This document shows, piece by piece, positions 40,608 to 52,271 of a DNA stretch of 64,000 bases; the first letter of the stretch is position 1; each line of letters starts with the position of its first letter. Source of the DNA: Mycobacterium sp. E3251 (lineage in GTDB: Bacteria; Actinomycetota; Actinomycetes; Mycobacteriales; Mycobacteriaceae). The DNA is taken from positions 34,460-98,459 of the forward strand of contig NZ_LZJF01000059.1 of NCBI RefSeq assembly GCF_001666835.1, written 5' to 3'. A program made the translations under genes and the position numbers. The notes under the pieces were generated by a model that did no database searches, had not been told where the DNA came from, and saw nothing but the letters and a program-made list of their open reading frames with translations.

Positions 40608-41588
40608 TTACTTCACCGTGGGAAGGTCGGGGCTCGAGACGTCGTAGGTCCGCCCGGGCTGCGTCAGCAGCGCGGCCAGCTTCTCGGCCTTCTCGTCGGT
40701 GCGATCGGTCGTCCCCCAGATGACGGTGCGGCCGTCTCCCAGCGTCAAGGTGATCGAGGCCACCGAGGGGGCCGCGACCCGGCCCACCTGACCGGCGACC
40801 TCGGGCCGCAGCGCGGTCAGCACCTGCAGCGCGGCCTTGGTCGCCGGGTCGTTCGGGCCCGGGTCGGCGACGTCGAGATACGGCAGCGCCGGCGGCGGCG
40901 GACCGGTCGCGAAATCGACGCCGTCACGGTCGAAGAGGTGCGGGCCGTCGGGAAAGTCCTTCACCGCCACCGGAACTCGCTCGACGATGGTGATGCGCAG
41001 CGCCGACGGATACTGCCGCTGCACCCGCGCGCTGGCCACCCGCCGGATCGCCGCCACCCGGTCGGCTACCTGGTTGGTGTTGATCTGCAGCAGCGGCGTC
41101 CCCGGGCGCACCCGCGCCGCGTCCAGCACCTCTTCCCGGGTCACCACCCCGGTGCCGACCACGACGATGTTGCGGGCCGACATCGCGGGCGTGAAGTAGA
41201 GGATGAGCGCAAGCCCGATCCCGAGGACGACCAGCAAGACCGTGACCAACAGCATCTTCAAGCCACGGACCACGCCCCGCGCGACGGGTTTGGGCTCGTC
41301 GGCCGTGCGGCCGGTGACCCGGCGTTTGGCCTCCCGGCGGGCCTCTTCGATGGCGGTGGCACGCTCCTGCGCGGCCCGCCGTTCGGCCCTTTCGCGGCGG
41401 GCCCGCCGGCGCGGTCCCTCGAATTCGTCCGGAGTGACCGGGGTTTCGGCCCCGGGCCCCCCGACGAACAGCGGTTCGGTGGCGTCGTCCCCGGCGGGCT
41501 CGCCCACGTGCAGATTGCCCGCGTCTTCGGCCGACCGCTCCGCGGCCCGCATCGACGCCGGTCGGTCGGCGTCGTTCGGCTGGGTCAT
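40608..41588 (-). CDS. ftsQ: Cell division protein FtsQ
   Basis: 326 residues: disordered charged cytoplasmic N-terminus (about 1-105), one membrane helix ([20 protein letters not shown]), then the POTRA domain ([19 protein letters not shown]) and the FtsQ beta domain to the C-terminus. Bridges early and late division proteins. ATG in the murC stop; the longer open frame upstream overlaps murC. Confidence 0.95.
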   Translation of the reverse strand: MTQPNDADRPASMRAAERSAEDAGNLHVGEPAGDDATEPLFVGGPGAETPVTPDEFEGPRRRARRERAERRAAQERATAIEEARREAKRRVTGRTADEPKPVARGVVRGLKMLLVTVLLVVLGIGLALILYFTPAMSARNIVVVGTGVVTREEVLDAARVRPGTPLLQINTNQVADRVAAIRRVASARVQRQYPSALRITIVERVPVAVKDFPDGPHLFDRDGVDFATGPPPPALPYLDVADPGPNDPATKAALQVLTALRPEVAGQVGRVAAPSVASITLTLGDGRTVIWGTTDRTDEKAEKLAALLTQPGRTYDVSSPDLPTVK

Positions 41589-43045
41589 CGCAACACTCCC
41601 GGGCGGCCGGGCGCGCTGCGGTTGTCCCGCGCCCGCAGCGCGGTCACGATCTCCGGCCCGAGCAAGGTCACGTCGCCCGCGCCCATGGTGACGATGACGT
41701 CGCCCGGCCCGGCCGCCGCGGCCACCTGCTCGGCCACGGCCGAGAAGTTGGGCAGGTAGCGCACCGGCGCGCTGACGTGCTCGGCGACACTGGCGCCGCT
41801 GACGCCGGCGAGCGGTTGCTCGCGCGCGCCGTAGACATCGAGGACGAACACCTCGTCGGCCGCATCGAGCGCGCGCCCGAACTCCGCGGCGAATTCCTTT
41901 GTGCGCGAATATAAATGGGGCTGGAAAACCACCAGGCTGCGACCACCGCCGCTCTGCTCGAGGACCGTGCGGACCGCCGCCAGGGTGGCGCTGATCTCGG
42001 TGGGATGGTGGGCGTAGTCGTCGAAGACCCGCACCGAACCGGCGTTGCCCACGAGTTCGAACCGGCGGCGCACGCCCTCGAAACCGGCCAGCCCATCGAG
42101 CACCGAGTCGACCGGTGCGCCGATCTCGATCGCCGCCAGTAGCGCGCCCAACGCGTTGAGCGCCATGTGCCGTCCGGGCACCGAAAGCCGCATCACCCGG
42201 GGATACTTCTCGCCAGCCAGCTGGACGTGCGCGACCGCCTCGGTGCCCTGCTGCTCCCAGGACAACAGGGTGGCGGCGTGGTCCTTCTCCGGCGCGGATC
42301 CGTAGCGCAGCACCCGAATTCCCAGCTCGGCGGTGCGCTCCGCCAGCGCGGCCGCGCCCGGGTCGTCGACGCACACCACCAGCGCTCCCCCCGGCGCGAG
42401 CCGCTCCACGAAGGCGTCGAACACGCCGACGTAGGCGTCGGCGCTCCCGTAGAAGTCCAGGTGATCGGCCTCGATGTTGGTGACCACCGCGACGTTGGGC
42501 GTGTACTCGAGCAGCGAGCCGTCGCTTTCGTCGGCCTCGGCCACGAAGCAGTCGCCGCTGCCGTGATGGGCGTTGGTGCCGGCCTCCCCCATCTCGCCGC
42601 CGACCGCGAACGACGGGTCACGTCCGCAGTGCTGCAGCGCCACGATCAACATCGACGTCGTCGTGGTCTTGCCGTGGGTGCCGGTGACCATCAGCGTCGT
42701 GCGCCCGTCCATCAACCGGGCCAGCACAGCGGGCCGCAGGATCACCGGGATGCCGCGCCGTCGGGCTTCGACGAGCTCGGGGTTGGTCTTCGGGATGGCG
42801 GCGTGGGTGGTGATGACCGCGGTGGGGCCGCCCGGCAGCAGGTCGAGCGATGATGCGTCGTGGCCGATGCGGATCGACGCGCCCCGGGCCCGCAACGCGT
42901 GCACCCCGCGCGACTCCTTGGCATCCGACCCGGATACCAGCGCGCCGCGGTCCAGCAGGATGCGGGCGATGCCCGACATGCCGGCTCCGCCAATGCCCAC
43001 CATGTGCACCCGCTGCAGCTCGGGCGGCAGCTGCTCGGCGTTCAC
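41585..43045 (-). CDS. murC: UDP-N-acetylmuramate-L-alanine ligase
   Basis: 486 residues; adds the first amino acid to UDP-MurNAc. N-terminal Rossmann domain ([14 protein letters not shown]), central ATPase domain with the P-loop [12 protein letters not shown] and EADESDGS, and C-terminal domain with [13 protein letters not shown] start overlaps the murG stop; end overlaps ftsQ. Confidence 0.97.
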   Translation of the reverse strand: MNAEQLPPELQRVHMVGIGGAGMSGIARILLDRGALVSGSDAKESRGVHALRARGASIRIGHDASSLDLLPGGPTAVITTHAAIPKTNPELVEARRRGIPVILRPAVLARLMDGRTTLMVTGTHGKTTTTSMLIVALQHCGRDPSFAVGGEMGEAGTNAHHGSGDCFVAEADESDGSLLEYTPNVAVVTNIEADHLDFYGSADAYVGVFDAFVERLAPGGALVVCVDDPGAAALAERTAELGIRVLRYGSAPEKDHAATLLSWEQQGTEAVAHVQLAGEKYPRVMRLSVPGRHMALNALGALLAAIEIGAPVDSVLDGLAGFEGVRRRFELVGNAGSVRVFDDYAHHPTEISATLAAVRTVLEQSGGGRSLVVFQPHLYSRTKEFAAEFGRALDAADEVFVLDVYGAREQPLAGVSGASVAEHVSAPVRYLPNFSAVAEQVAAAAGPGDVIVTMGAGDVTLLGPEIVTALRARDNRSAPGRPGVLR

Positions 43046-44262
43046 CGTCGCCCTCCCGCCGCTGCCTTCCTGGCGATGTCCAGCGCCGCCTGTGCCACTT
43101 GGCGCGCCGCGTCGGGGTGCCCCACGCGCGCGGCGGCCGCCGTCATCGCCGCCAACCGCGGCGGGTCGTTGAGCAGCCCGGCCACCTCGCGGGCGACCAG
43201 CTCCGGCGTCAAGGCGGCGTCGGCGACCACCATGCCGCCCCCGGCGTTGACCACCGGCAGCGCATTGAGCCGCTGCTCGCCGTTGCCGATCGGCAGGGGC
43301 ACATAGATGGCCGGCAATCCGACCGCCGAGACCTCGGCGACGGTCATCGCGCCCGAACGGCAGATCGCCAGGTCGGCGGCGGCGTAGGCCAGGTCCATCC
43401 GGTCGAGATAGGGCACCGCCACGTACGGCGGATCACCCGGTTGGCTCTGCCGCAGCTCGAGGGTGTTTTTCGGTCCGTGCGCGTGCAGCACCGAGACGCC
43501 CGCGGCGGCCAGGTCGGCGGCGGCGGCGGACACGGCCCGGTTCAGCGACACGGCACCCTGCGAGCCGCCGAACACCAGCAACACCCGCGCGTCGTCGGCG
43601 AAGCCGAAGTGCCTGCGCGCCTCGGCGCGCAGGGCGGCGCGGTCCAGCGAGGTGATGGCCTCCCGCACCGGTATGCCGACCACCTCGGCGCGCGGCAGGC
43701 CGCAATCGGGCACCGCGGAGAGCACCCGGTCGGCACGGCGGGCGCCGACCCGGTTGGCCAGCCCGGCGCTGGCGTTGGCCTCGTGGATCAACACCGGGAC
43801 CCGGCGCCTGCGGCCGAGGCCGCGGGGAATCCCGCGGGCGGCGAGGTACGCCGGTAGCGCCACGTATCCGCCGAACCCGATGATGACGTCGGCGTCGACC
43901 TCGTCGAGCACGGCCCGGACCTCCCGGACCGCGCGCCATACCCGCGGGGGCAGCCGGGCCAGGTCGCCGGTGGGCTTGCGCGGCAACGGCACCGGCGTGA
44001 TCAGCTCGAGGTGGTAACCGCGCTCGGGCACCAGCCGGGTCTCCAGCCCGCGGTGGGTGCCCAGCGCGGTGATGCGCACCTGCGGGTCGAGCGCGCTCAG
44101 CGCGTCGGCGACCGCCATCGCGGGCTCCACGTGGCCGGCGGTGCCACCGCCGGCCAGCACGACCGACAGCGGCTTGGAAGGCTTAAGAGCCGACAACGCG
44201 GCACCGGCGGGCTGGGGGGTTGCCCCCAGCCCGCCGGCCGGCTTGCTGACCGTGTCGTTCAC
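43042..44262 (-). CDS. murG: Lipid II synthase MurG (GT28)
   Basis: 406 residues; transfers GlcNAc to lipid I on the inner membrane face. The N-terminal G-loop is [17 protein letters not shown], followed by [15 protein letters not shown] and [15 protein letters not shown], with [14 protein letters not shown] at the domain hinge and the nucleotide site [10 protein letters not shown]. An extra 30-residue N-terminal tail precedes the fold, as in mycobacteria. Confidence 0.97.
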   Translation of the reverse strand: MNDTVSKPAGGLGATPQPAGAALSALKPSKPLSVVLAGGGTAGHVEPAMAVADALSALDPQVRITALGTHRGLETRLVPERGYHLELITPVPLPRKPTGDLARLPPRVWRAVREVRAVLDEVDADVIIGFGGYVALPAYLAARGIPRGLGRRRRVPVLIHEANASAGLANRVGARRADRVLSAVPDCGLPRAEVVGIPVREAITSLDRAALRAEARRHFGFADDARVLLVFGGSQGAVSLNRAVSAAAADLAAAGVSVLHAHGPKNTLELRQSQPGDPPYVAVPYLDRMDLAYAAADLAICRSGAMTVAEVSAVGLPAIYVPLPIGNGEQRLNALPVVNAGGGMVVADAALTPELVAREVAGLLNDPPRLAAMTAAAARVGHPDAARQVAQAALDIARKAAAGGRR

Positions 44263-45905
44263 CCGTAACGCTGACCTTCCAATGCGCGAGCGCGCCGTGC
44301 TTGACGCTGGCCGGCGTATCGCTGGCCAGATCCATGATGCACCGCCCTGCGGGCCGGCCGGGCGGCTGTACGGGAGAAGGCCGGCCGCAGCGGTTCCTGG
44401 GCCTTGACGGAGGCCTTGCGGGAACGCTTGGGGGCGGGCGCCTGGGCGGCCTTTCGGGTGCCGTTGCGCGAAGGGGCGCCCTTGGCCGGTTGCTTGCCGC
44501 CGCGCTTACGGTCGCGGAACGACTCCAGCCGGGTCGGCGCGTACGGCTGGGGCAGCGGCAGCCGCAGGAACCGGTTCACCTTGTCGTCGCGGCCGGCGCG
44601 CAGGGCCGCCACCGCCTCGGGCTCGTGACGTGCCGCGTTGGCCATGATCCCGATCATGAAAAGCGTTGCCGCCGTGGAGGTTCCGCCCGCGGAGATGAGG
44701 GGCAGCTGAATCCCGGTCACCGGCAGGATCCCGATCACGTAACCGATGTTGATGAACGCCTGGCCCAGCACCCACATCGTCGTGGTGGCGGTCAGCAGCC
44801 GCAGGAACGGGTCGGCCGAGCGGCGGGCGATGCGCATCCCGGTGTAGGCGAACAACCCGAACAGGACCAGCAGGCCGAACGCGCCGACGAAGCCCAGTTC
44901 CTCGCCGATGATCGCGAAGATGAAGTCGTTGTGAGCGTTGGGCAGGTAGTTCCACTTGGCCACGCCCTGCCCCAGGCCGTCGCCGAAGATGCCGCCGTGC
45001 GCCAGGGCGAACTTCGCCTGGCGGGCCTGGTAGCCGGTGTCCATGGGGTCGTTCTCGGGGTTCATCCAGGACTTCACCCGGTCCGAGCGGTAACCCGCGG
45101 ACATGGCCAGGATCGCGCCGGCCATGAAGACCGCCAGCAGCGAGGTGGCGAAGACGCGCAGCGGCAGGCCGGCGTACCACAGCAGCGCCAGCAGGATGAT
45201 GCCCAGCGACACCGTCTGCCCCAGGTCGGGCTGGGCCACGATCAGCGCCAGCGCGATGACCGCGGCCGGCACCAGCGGGATGAGCATTTCGCGCAGCGAC
45301 GCCCGCTCCCCCCGGCGGGCCGCCAGCAGATGGGCACCCCAGATCGCGAAGGCGATCTTGGCCAGCTCGGACGGCTGCATGGAGAAGCCGGCGATGACGA
45401 ACCACTTCCGCGACCCGTTGGCCAGGTTTCCGATGCCCGGCACCAGCACGAGCACCAACAGGATGACCGTGACGACGTAGCCGGTGAAGGCGACGCGGCG
45501 GATGAACCGCACCGACATGCGCATCGAGGCGTAGCAGGCGACCAGGCCGATCACCGTCCACAACACCTGCTTGCCGAAGATCACCCACGCCGACCCGTCG
45601 GCGTCGTAGGACCGCACACCCGACGCCGAGAGCACCATGATCAGACCAAGCGTGGTCAGCAGCGCGGTCACCGCGATGATGAGGTGGAACGAGGTCATGG
45701 GCCGGCTCAGCCAGGCCCCGAACCGGTTGCGCTCGCCGATTTTGGCCTGCGCTTTTGCAGCCGGCTTGGCCTCAGACGTGCTGGCCGTGTCCACGGGGCC
45801 GGTCGCCTCGTCGGCGTCGGCCTCTCCCGGCTCGGCCGCGGCGGTGTCGGCGGTCGCTTCGGTTGCCTTGCCCCGGCGCCTCAGCCGGGCCAGCGGATTA
45901 CCCAC
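44259..45905 (-). CDS. ftsW: SEDS glycosyltransferase FtsW
   Basis: 548 residues with ten membrane helices; septal peptidoglycan polymerase partner of PbpB. SEDS motifs include [11 protein letters not shown] and the late [19 protein letters not shown]. The C-terminal tail of about 90 residues is long and very basic (Arg/Lys/Ala), and the N-terminus is acidic; in M. tuberculosis the tail binds FtsZ. GTG start. Confidence 0.95.
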   Translation of the reverse strand: MGNPLARLRRRGKATEATADTAAAEPGEADADEATGPVDTASTSEAKPAAKAQAKIGERNRFGAWLSRPMTSFHLIIAVTALLTTLGLIMVLSASGVRSYDADGSAWVIFGKQVLWTVIGLVACYASMRMSVRFIRRVAFTGYVVTVILLVLVLVPGIGNLANGSRKWFVIAGFSMQPSELAKIAFAIWGAHLLAARRGERASLREMLIPLVPAAVIALALIVAQPDLGQTVSLGIILLALLWYAGLPLRVFATSLLAVFMAGAILAMSAGYRSDRVKSWMNPENDPMDTGYQARQAKFALAHGGIFGDGLGQGVAKWNYLPNAHNDFIFAIIGEELGFVGAFGLLVLFGLFAYTGMRIARRSADPFLRLLTATTTMWVLGQAFINIGYVIGILPVTGIQLPLISAGGTSTAATLFMIGIMANAARHEPEAVAALRAGRDDKVNRFLRLPLPQPYAPTRLESFRDRKRGGKQPAKGAPSRNGTRKAAQAPAPKRSRKASVKAQEPLRPAFSRTAARPARRAVHHGSGQRYAGQRQARRARALEGQRYG

Positions 45906-45911
45906 GCCCGC

Positions 45912-47378
45912 CTACCGGGTGGCCGCGCGGACGGCGGCGGCGAAGGCGTCGCCACGGTCGGCATACCCGCTGAACTGGTCGAACGACGCGCCGGCCGGGG
46001 CCAGCAACACCGTGTCGCCGGGCCGGGCCAGGTCGCGGGCCGCGGCCACCGCCGCGGTCATGACGGAAGTGCCGAGGCCGCCGCCCGAATGTTTCACTTC
46101 TGTCACATTTGCACCAATGGCCACAGCCGTCGCATTCATATCAGCATCCTCGCCTGTCACAACCTGGACGACGGGGACATCCGGCGCGTGTCGCGATAAC
46201 GCCTCTGCAACCTCTTCGCGATCTCGGCCGATGAGCACCGCGCCCACCAGCCGGGGGGCCATCCTGGCGACCTCCGCGTCCACCGATGCGCCCTTGAGCA
46301 AACCGCCCGCTACCCACACCACGCGGGGGTACGCCAGCACGGACGCCTCGGCGGCGTGCGGGTTGGTGGCCTTCGAGTCGTCGACGTAGGTGATCCCGTC
46401 GGCGACCGCGACCACCTCGGCCCGGTGTCGGCCCACCCGGAACGACGCGATCGCCTCGGCGATCGCGTCGGCCGGCACACCGACGCTGCGCGCCAGCGCC
46501 GCCGCGGCAAGCGCATCGAGGATGCCGACGGGCCCCGGGACCGGGATCGTCTCGACGGGCAGCAGCGCGAGGTCGTCGGCGAAGGCGCGGTCGATGAGTT
46601 GGCCGTCGCGCACGCCCAATTCGCCCGCCGCCGGCTCGCCGAGCCGGAAGCCGACGCGCACCGGGGCCGCGGCGGTGTCCAGCAACGCGGCCGCCCGGGC
46701 GTCGTCGAGCCCCACGACCGCCACCCGGCCGTCGAGCACCCGCGCCTTGGCCGCCGTGTACTCGGCCATGGTGGAGTGCCAATCCAGGTGGTCTTCGGCG
46801 ATGTTGAGGACGACACCCGCCTCGGGCCGTACCGAGGGCGCCCACTGCAGCTGGAAGCTGGACAGCTCGACGGCCAGCAGGTCGGCGGGCGCGTCCAGGA
46901 CATCGAGGACGGGATCGCCGATATTGCCGCACAACAGGCTGCTGCGGCCCGCGGCGGTCAACATCGCGTGCAGCATCGACGTCGTGGTGGTCTTGCCGTT
47001 CGTGCCGGTCACCACCAGCCAGCGCCGCGGCGGCCCGTACTGGCCCGCCGCGTCGAGCCGCCAGGCCAATTCCACGTCGCCCCAGACCGGCACTCCGGCC
47101 GCCGCCGCGGCGACCAGCAGCGGTGTGTCCGGCCGAAATCCCGGGCTGGTGACCACCAGGGCGTACTCCGCAACGCGTTGGGTGGCCACCGACGTGGTCG
47201 CGGTCGCCACGCCGGTCTCCGCGTAGCGGCGCAACGTGGCCGGGTCGTCGTCGCACAGGGTGGGCGCCGCGCCGAACCGGGCCAGGGCCGCCAGCACCGC
47301 CTTGCCGGTGACGCCGCCGCCGGCCACCAGCACGGGTGCGCCCGGCGCCAAGGGCTCGAGCCCGGGCACGTCAGGCAC
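45912..47378 (-). CDS. murD: UDP-N-acetylmuramoylalanine-D-glutamate ligase
   Basis: 488 residues; adds D-Glu. Rossmann start [16 protein letters not shown]-loop [12 protein letters not shown], and [13 protein letters not shown] in the substrate domain. GTG 47378 overlaps the mraY end by 8 bases; GTG 47369 is the alternative. A short lower-G+C patch near 46090-46165 encodes a divergent loop ([14 protein letters not shown]) before the conserved C-terminus. Confidence 0.96.
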   Translation of the reverse strand: MPDVPGLEPLAPGAPVLVAGGGVTGKAVLAALARFGAAPTLCDDDPATLRRYAETGVATATTSVATQRVAEYALVVTSPGFRPDTPLLVAAAAAGVPVWGDVELAWRLDAAGQYGPPRRWLVVTGTNGKTTTTSMLHAMLTAAGRSSLLCGNIGDPVLDVLDAPADLLAVELSSFQLQWAPSVRPEAGVVLNIAEDHLDWHSTMAEYTAAKARVLDGRVAVVGLDDARAAALLDTAAAPVRVGFRLGEPAAGELGVRDGQLIDRAFADDLALLPVETIPVPGPVGILDALAAAALARSVGVPADAIAEAIASFRVGRHRAEVVAVADGITYVDDSKATNPHAAEASVLAYPRVVWVAGGLLKGASVDAEVARMAPRLVGAVLIGRDREEVAEALSRHAPDVPVVQVVTGEDADMNATAVAIGANVTEVKHSGGGLGTSVMTAAVAAARDLARPGDTVLLAPAGASFDQFSGYADRGDAFAAAVRAATR

Positions 47379-48450
47379 CGATCGCGCCCAGCCACTCACC
47401 GTAGAAGAGGGCCACGCCCAGGCCACAGGTGATCGCCGTGAGCAGCCAGAAGCGGATGATCACCGTGGTTTCGGCCCAGCCGGCCAACTCGAAATGGTGG
47501 TGGAAGGGTGCCATCCGGAACACCCGGCGCCCGGTGGTGCGAAACGCCAGGATTTGCAGCACCACCGAGGTGACCTCGGCGACGAACAGCGACCCCAGCA
47601 CGACGGCGAGGATCTCGGTGCGGCTGGTCACCGAAAGGCCCGCGATGATGCCGCCCAGGGCAAGCGACCCGGTGTCGCCCATGAAAATCTTTGCGGGAGC
47701 GGCGTTCCACCACAAGAAGCCGATGCAGGCGCCCGCGGTGGCGGCCGCGACGAGCGCCAGGTCCAGCGGGTCGCGCACGTTGTAGCAGCCCAGCCCCGGC
47801 GCGGTGACGCAGGCGTTGCGGTACTGCCAGAAGGTGATCAACACGTAGGCGGCGGTGACCATCGCCATGCAGCCGGCCGCCAGCCCGTCCAGGCCGTCGG
47901 TGAAATTGACCGCGTTGGACCAGGCGCTGACGACGACCACGCAGAACAACACGAACAGCCCCGGAGCCAAAGTGACCGTGGCGATTTCGCGCACGTAGGA
48001 CAGGTCCGAGCTGGCCGGTGTCAACCCGCTGCCATTGCGGAACCGCAACACCAGCACGCCGAACAGCACCGCGGCGGCGACCTGCCCGATGGTTTTCGTC
48101 GTCTTGTTCAACCCGAGGTTGCGCGACCGGCGAACCTTGATCAGGTCGTCGAGGAAGCCGACGCCACCGAGCACGGTCGCCAGGCCCAGCACCAGCAGGC
48201 CCGACGCGGAAACGCCCTCGCCGTCGAACGCCAGCCCGGCCAGGTGCGTCCCGAGGTATCCCGCCCAGATGCCGGCCAGGATCGCCACCCCGCCCATCGA
48301 CGGCGTGCCGCGCTTGGCGTGATGGCTGGGCGGGCCGTCCTCGCGGGTGTGATGGCCGAAGCCTTGCCGGGTGAACAACCGAATCAGCGCGGGGGTCAAC
48401 AGGATTGACACGGCGAGCGCGACGGCCACGGCGATCAGGATCTGCCTCAC
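47371..48450 (-). CDS. mraY: Phospho-N-acetylmuramoyl-pentapeptide transferase MraY (MurX)
   Basis: 359 residues, ten membrane helices. Makes lipid I from UDP-MurNAc-pentapeptide and decaprenyl phosphate. Catalytic loops: [30 protein letters not shown] and [16 protein letters not shown] start overlaps murF. Confidence 0.97.
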   Translation of the reverse strand: MRQILIAVAVALAVSILLTPALIRLFTRQGFGHHTREDGPPSHHAKRGTPSMGGVAILAGIWAGYLGTHLAGLAFDGEGVSASGLLVLGLATVLGGVGFLDDLIKVRRSRNLGLNKTTKTIGQVAAAVLFGVLVLRFRNGSGLTPASSDLSYVREIATVTLAPGLFVLFCVVVVSAWSNAVNFTDGLDGLAAGCMAMVTAAYVLITFWQYRNACVTAPGLGCYNVRDPLDLALVAAATAGACIGFLWWNAAPAKIFMGDTGSLALGGIIAGLSVTSRTEILAVVLGSLFVAEVTSVVLQILAFRTTGRRVFRMAPFHHHFELAGWAETTVIIRFWLLTAITCGLGVALFYGEWLGAIGA

Positions 48451-49973
48451 GCGCCCGTCCCGCCCTCGGTCACGAGCGCGTCCGCCAGCGCGCCCAGGCC
48501 GGCCGCGTTGGAGGCCTTGACCAGGATCACGTCGCCGGGCCGGACTTCGGCGCGCAGCAACGCGAGCGCGGCGTCGGCGTCGGCCACGTTGACGGCCCCC
48601 CGATCACCGGAAGCTCCCCACGAGCCCTCCATGACCGCTCCGTGGTGCATGGCGCTCATCGACCTCCCACTTCCCACGACGACAAGTCGAGACACATCTA
48701 AGCGCACCGCCAGCCGGCCGATGCGATCGTGTTCGGCCACCGCGTCGTCGCCGAGCTCGGCCATTTCGCCGAGCACCGCCCAGCTCCTGCGCTTTTCGTC
48801 GGCGCCGTGGGCGATCCAGGCCAGCGCCTGCAGCCCGGCGCGCATCGAGTCGGGGTTGGCGTTGTAGGCGTCGTCGATCACCGTGACCCCGTCCGCGCGG
48901 GTGGTCACGTGCATCCGGTGCCGCGACACCGGCCCGGCTTGCGACAGCGCGGCGGCGACCTGCTCGACGGTGGCGCCGCATTGCAGCGCGACGGCGGCGG
49001 CGCACAGCGCGTTGGCGACCTGGTGGTCGCCGTACACGCCCAGCCGCACCTCGACCGCGCTGTCCATCGCGTGCAGGGTAAAGCGGGGCCTGGCCAGTTC
49101 GTCCAGCGACACTCCGTCGGCCCAGACGTCGCTGGGACCGGAATCGGTGCGGCTGGACCGGCCGACCCGCACCACCCGCGCCTCGGTGACGTCGGCCATC
49201 GCCGCCACGATCGGGTCGTCGGCGTTGAGGACGACCACTCCGGACGACGGAACGGCTTGGGGCAGTTCGGATTTGGTGCGCGCGATGGCTTCCCGGGAGC
49301 CGAACTCGCCCAAGTGGGCGGTGCCGACGTTGAGCACCACCCCGATCGTCGGCGGGGCGATCTCCGCCAGCGCGGCGATATTGCCGGGATGGCGGGCCGA
49401 CATCTCGAGGACCAGGTAGTCGGTGTCCCGCGTCGCGCGCAACACGGTCCAGGGATGTCCGAGCTCGTTGTTGAACGACCCGGGCGGGGCGATTACCTCG
49501 CCCAGCGGCTCGAGCACGGCTTTGACGAGGTCTTTGGTCGACGTCTTCCCCGACGAACCCGTGATGCCGACGATGGTCAGGCCGCCGGCGACCAGCTCCG
49601 CGGCCACCGCCTTGGCCAGCTTGGCCAGCGCGGCCAGCACCGCCGCGCCCGAGCCGTCGGTGTCGTGTTCGAGCACCCCGGCCAGGCCGCCATCGGCGCG
49701 GGCGGCCGCCGCCGGAGGCACCACGATGGCCGGCACCCCCACCGGCCGGGCGGCCAGCACGGCCACCGCGCCGGCCGCCGCCGCCGCGCCCGCGTAGTCG
49801 TGCCCGTCGGCGTGGGCCCCCGGCAGCGCGAGGAACAGCCCGCCGGGACCGACGGCGCGCGAGTCGAATTCGACGGTGCCGGTGACGCGGAGCCCCGCGG
49901 CGGCCTGCGGCGAGATGTCGGCCAGCGTTCCGCCCACGATGTCGGCGACCTGCGCGACGGTCAGGTCGATCAT
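48447..49973 (-). CDS. murF: UDP-MurNAc-tripeptide-D-Ala-D-Ala ligase
   Basis: 508 residues; adds D-Ala-D-Ala. P-loop [25 protein letters not shown] for substrate and [15 protein letters not shown] in the C-terminal domain. ATG 49973 sits in the murE stop. A longer frame upstream overlaps murE in another frame and is not used. Confidence 0.97.
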   Translation of the reverse strand: MIDLTVAQVADIVGGTLADISPQAAAGLRVTGTVEFDSRAVGPGGLFLALPGAHADGHDYAGAAAAAGAVAVLAARPVGVPAIVVPPAAAARADGGLAGVLEHDTDGSGAAVLAALAKLAKAVAAELVAGGLTIVGITGSSGKTSTKDLVKAVLEPLGEVIAPPGSFNNELGHPWTVLRATRDTDYLVLEMSARHPGNIAALAEIAPPTIGVVLNVGTAHLGEFGSREAIARTKSELPQAVPSSGVVVLNADDPIVAAMADVTEARVVRVGRSSRTDSGPSDVWADGVSLDELARPRFTLHAMDSAVEVRLGVYGDHQVANALCAAAVALQCGATVEQVAAALSQAGPVSRHRMHVTTRADGVTVIDDAYNANPDSMRAGLQALAWIAHGADEKRRSWAVLGEMAELGDDAVAEHDRIGRLAVRLDVSRLVVVGSGRSMSAMHHGAVMEGSWGASGDRGAVNVADADAALALLRAEVRPGDVILVKASNAAGLGALADALVTEGGTGA

Positions 49974-51499
49974 TGCCGCGCCTTCAGCGCCCGGGCCAGC
50001 TCCACCCGATCGTCGAAGGGACGGACCTCCCCCGCCGCGCGCTGGCCGGTTTCGTGGCCTTTGCCCGCCACCAGGACCACGTCGCCCGGCCCGGCCCAGG
50101 CCACCGCGTGTTCGATCGCCGCGCGCCGGTCGCCGATCTCGACCACCTCGGCCGCACTGCGGCTCTCGGCCACCCCGGCCAGGATCTCGCGGCGAATGGC
50201 GGCGGGGTCCTCGCCGCGGGGGTTGTCGTCGGTGACAACGACCAGGTCGGCCAGCTCGGCCGCGGTCGCGCCCATCGGCGCCCGCTTGCCCGGGTCGCGC
50301 TCGCCGCCGGCGCCGAACACCACCGCCAGCCGGCGACCCGGGCGCGCCAGGGTGGTCAGCACCGCCCGCAGCGCGCCCGGCTTGTGGGCGTAGTCGACCA
50401 GCGCGAGGAAATCCTGGCCGCAGTCGATGTCTTCCATGCGACCGGGCACCCGGGTTTCCAGCAGCCCCGGCGCCGCCTGCTCCGGTGACACGCCCACCGC
50501 ATCCAAAATCGCCAGCGCGACAAGGCAATTGGCGATGTTGTAATGCCCCGGCAGCCGAATGCCCACCCGATGGCGCACGCCGGCGGGATCGATCGCGGTG
50601 AACTGCTGCCCTCCGGCACCCAGCGGGATCACGTCCATGGCGCGCCAGTGCGCGGGCTGGTCGCCGGTGCTGACGGTGATCGCGTCACCGGCGCGGGCGG
50701 CCATGGCGCGCCCGGCGTCGTCGTCGACGCAGACCACGACCCGGCGGGCCCGCAGCGGCGACGCCGGATCGAACAGCTTCGCCTTGGCCTCGAAGTAGTC
50801 CGCCATGGTGGGGTGAAAGTCGAGGTGGTCGCGGGACAGGTTGGTGAAAGCGCCCACCGCGAACCCGGTGCCGTCCACCCGGCCCAGCGCCAGCGCGTGG
50901 CTGGACACCTCCATGACGACGGTGTCGACGCCGCGCTCGGCCATCGCCGCGAACATGGCCTGCAGCGCGGGGGCCTCCGGGGTGGTCAGCGCGCTCGGAA
51001 CGTCGGCGCCGTCGATGCGGATGCCGACGGTGCCGATCAGCCCGGCCGTGCGCGCGGCCGCGCGCAACCCGGATTCGACCAGATACGTCGTGGTGGTCTT
51101 GCCGGAGGTTCCGGTGATCCCGACCACCGTCGTCCGCTCCGACGGGTGCCCGTACACCGTGGCGGCCAGGGCGCCGAGCACGCTGCGGGGCGCCGGGTGC
51201 ACGAGCGTCGGGACGGCCGATGCCGACGCACCCATCTCCGCGACCCCGGCGGCGTCGGTCAGGACCGCGACGGCGCCCTTCTCGATCGCCTCCGCCGCGT
51301 AGCGGGCCCCGTGCGTCGAGGCGCCCGTCAGCGCGGCGAACAGGTCGCCGGGCCGCACGTCCTGGCCGCGCAGCGTCACCCCGGTGACGGCCACGTCGGG
51401 CACCGCAGCGCCGCGGTCGGCGAGCACCGCCCCGACCTGGGCCGCCAGCGCGGGCAGGGGCGTGCCAGCGCCGGCGCTGGGGCGCAAATCAGTGGGCAC
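49970..51499 (-). CDS. murE: UDP-MurNAc-dipeptide:meso-diaminopimelate ligase
   Basis: 509 residues; adds meso-DAP. ATP loop [25 protein letters not shown], and the DAP-specific motif [10 protein letters not shown] chose GTG 51499 with GGGAGGTG before it instead of upstream ATGs. First gene of the murE-ftsQ coupled run. The sequence upstream differs from M. tuberculosis, where other genes lie between murE and pbpB. Confidence 0.96.
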   Translation of the reverse strand: MPTDLRPSAGAGTPLPALAAQVGAVLADRGAAVPDVAVTGVTLRGQDVRPGDLFAALTGASTHGARYAAEAIEKGAVAVLTDAAGVAEMGASASAVPTLVHPAPRSVLGALAATVYGHPSERTTVVGITGTSGKTTTTYLVESGLRAAARTAGLIGTVGIRIDGADVPSALTTPEAPALQAMFAAMAERGVDTVVMEVSSHALALGRVDGTGFAVGAFTNLSRDHLDFHPTMADYFEAKAKLFDPASPLRARRVVVCVDDDAGRAMAARAGDAITVSTGDQPAHWRAMDVIPLGAGGQQFTAIDPAGVRHRVGIRLPGHYNIANCLVALAILDAVGVSPEQAAPGLLETRVPGRMEDIDCGQDFLALVDYAHKPGALRAVLTTLARPGRRLAVVFGAGGERDPGKRAPMGATAAELADLVVVTDDNPRGEDPAAIRREILAGVAESRSAAEVVEIGDRRAAIEHAVAWAGPGDVVLVAGKGHETGQRAAGEVRPFDDRVELARALKARQ

Positions 51500-51595
51500 G
51501 GCACACCTCCCGTCCACGCGCGTGGTCCTCATGATCGGCCATGACACCCTACCGAGGAGCGGCGGGCGCGCGGTCTCCCCGCGCCCACGCGGGCG

Positions 51596-52201
51596 TCACC
51601 GGGCCTTACGCGATTCGAGCAGCGGCAGAAAGATGGTGTCGACGATGTCCACGATGGTGTGGTCGGACAGGGGTTGCAGCGTCATCATGATCTCGTAGCG
51701 AAACAACTCCACGGGCACCCGCGCGATCCGTTCCGTGACCTGTTCCGGCTGGATCTCGCCACGGTCGATGGCCCGCTGGAGAACCTGTTCCAACACCGCG
51801 TCGCGGTCGCCGAGTACGAACGCCCTGAGGTCGGCCAGGCTGCGGCCGGTCTGCTCGTAGAAGCCGCCCAGCCGGGTCATCAACGCCACCGCCAACCCCA
51901 CCCTGAGCTTGTTGGCCTGCCGAAGCAGTTCGATGACGTCGCCGCGCAGGCTGCCCGTGTCGGGTACGACGACGACATCCTTTCGCACCTCGTGCGCCAG
52001 CGCGGCGAGCACGAGCTCCTGCTTGTTGGGCCAGCGCCGGTACAGCACCGCGCGACTCGTGCCCGCCCGCACGGCCACGGCATCCATCGTCATGTCGTCA
52101 TAACCGCGTTCGGTCAGCTCGGTCCACGCGGCGTCCAGCAACGCTTCCTCCAACGCGGGGCCGCGGCGACGACGGTTCGGACCGGTCGCATTAAGAGACA
52201 T
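51596..52201 (-). CDS. TetR family regulator of the flavin monooxygenase
   Basis: 201 residues; HTH near the N-terminus (MDAVAVRAGTSRAVLYRRWPNKQEL) and a helical ligand domain. Divergent from the monooxygenase gene with only 70 bases between them, which hold palindromes suited to a TetR dimer. Likely represses both. Not a dcw gene; it interrupts the cluster. Confidence 0.9.
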   Translation of the reverse strand: MSLNATGPNRRRRGPALEEALLDAAWTELTERGYDDMTMDAVAVRAGTSRAVLYRRWPNKQELVLAALAHEVRKDVVVVPDTGSLRGDVIELLRQANKLRVGLAVALMTRLGGFYEQTGRSLADLRAFVLGDRDAVLEQVLQRAIDRGEIQPEQVTERIARVPVELFRYEIMMTLQPLSDHTIVDIVDTIFLPLLESRKAR

Positions 52202-52221
52202 TGCGTTTCCTATCAGCCGGA

Positions 52222-52249
52222 CCTATGGTCATAGGATACGGCATGTATC
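52222..52249. promoter_or_regulatory. Palindromic operator between tetR and monooxygenase
   Basis: Two inverted repeats in tandem: CCTATG/CATAGG with 2-base centre (52222-52235) and GATAC/GTATC with 5-base centre (52235-52249). TAGGAT (52233-52238) could be the -10 of the monooxygenase gene. AAGGAGGGG at 52257-52265 is its Shine-Dalgarno. Confidence 0.55.
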
Positions 52250-52271
52250 TTATTTGAAGGAGGGGAACCAG

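Noticed and set aside
46090..46165. Foreign insert in murD because of lower G+C
   Set aside because: Frame and flanking motifs are intact; a divergent loop in this region is normal for MurD.
50543..51544. Plus-strand open frame opposite murE
   Set aside because: Shadow; His/Gly/Arg-rich with no motif.
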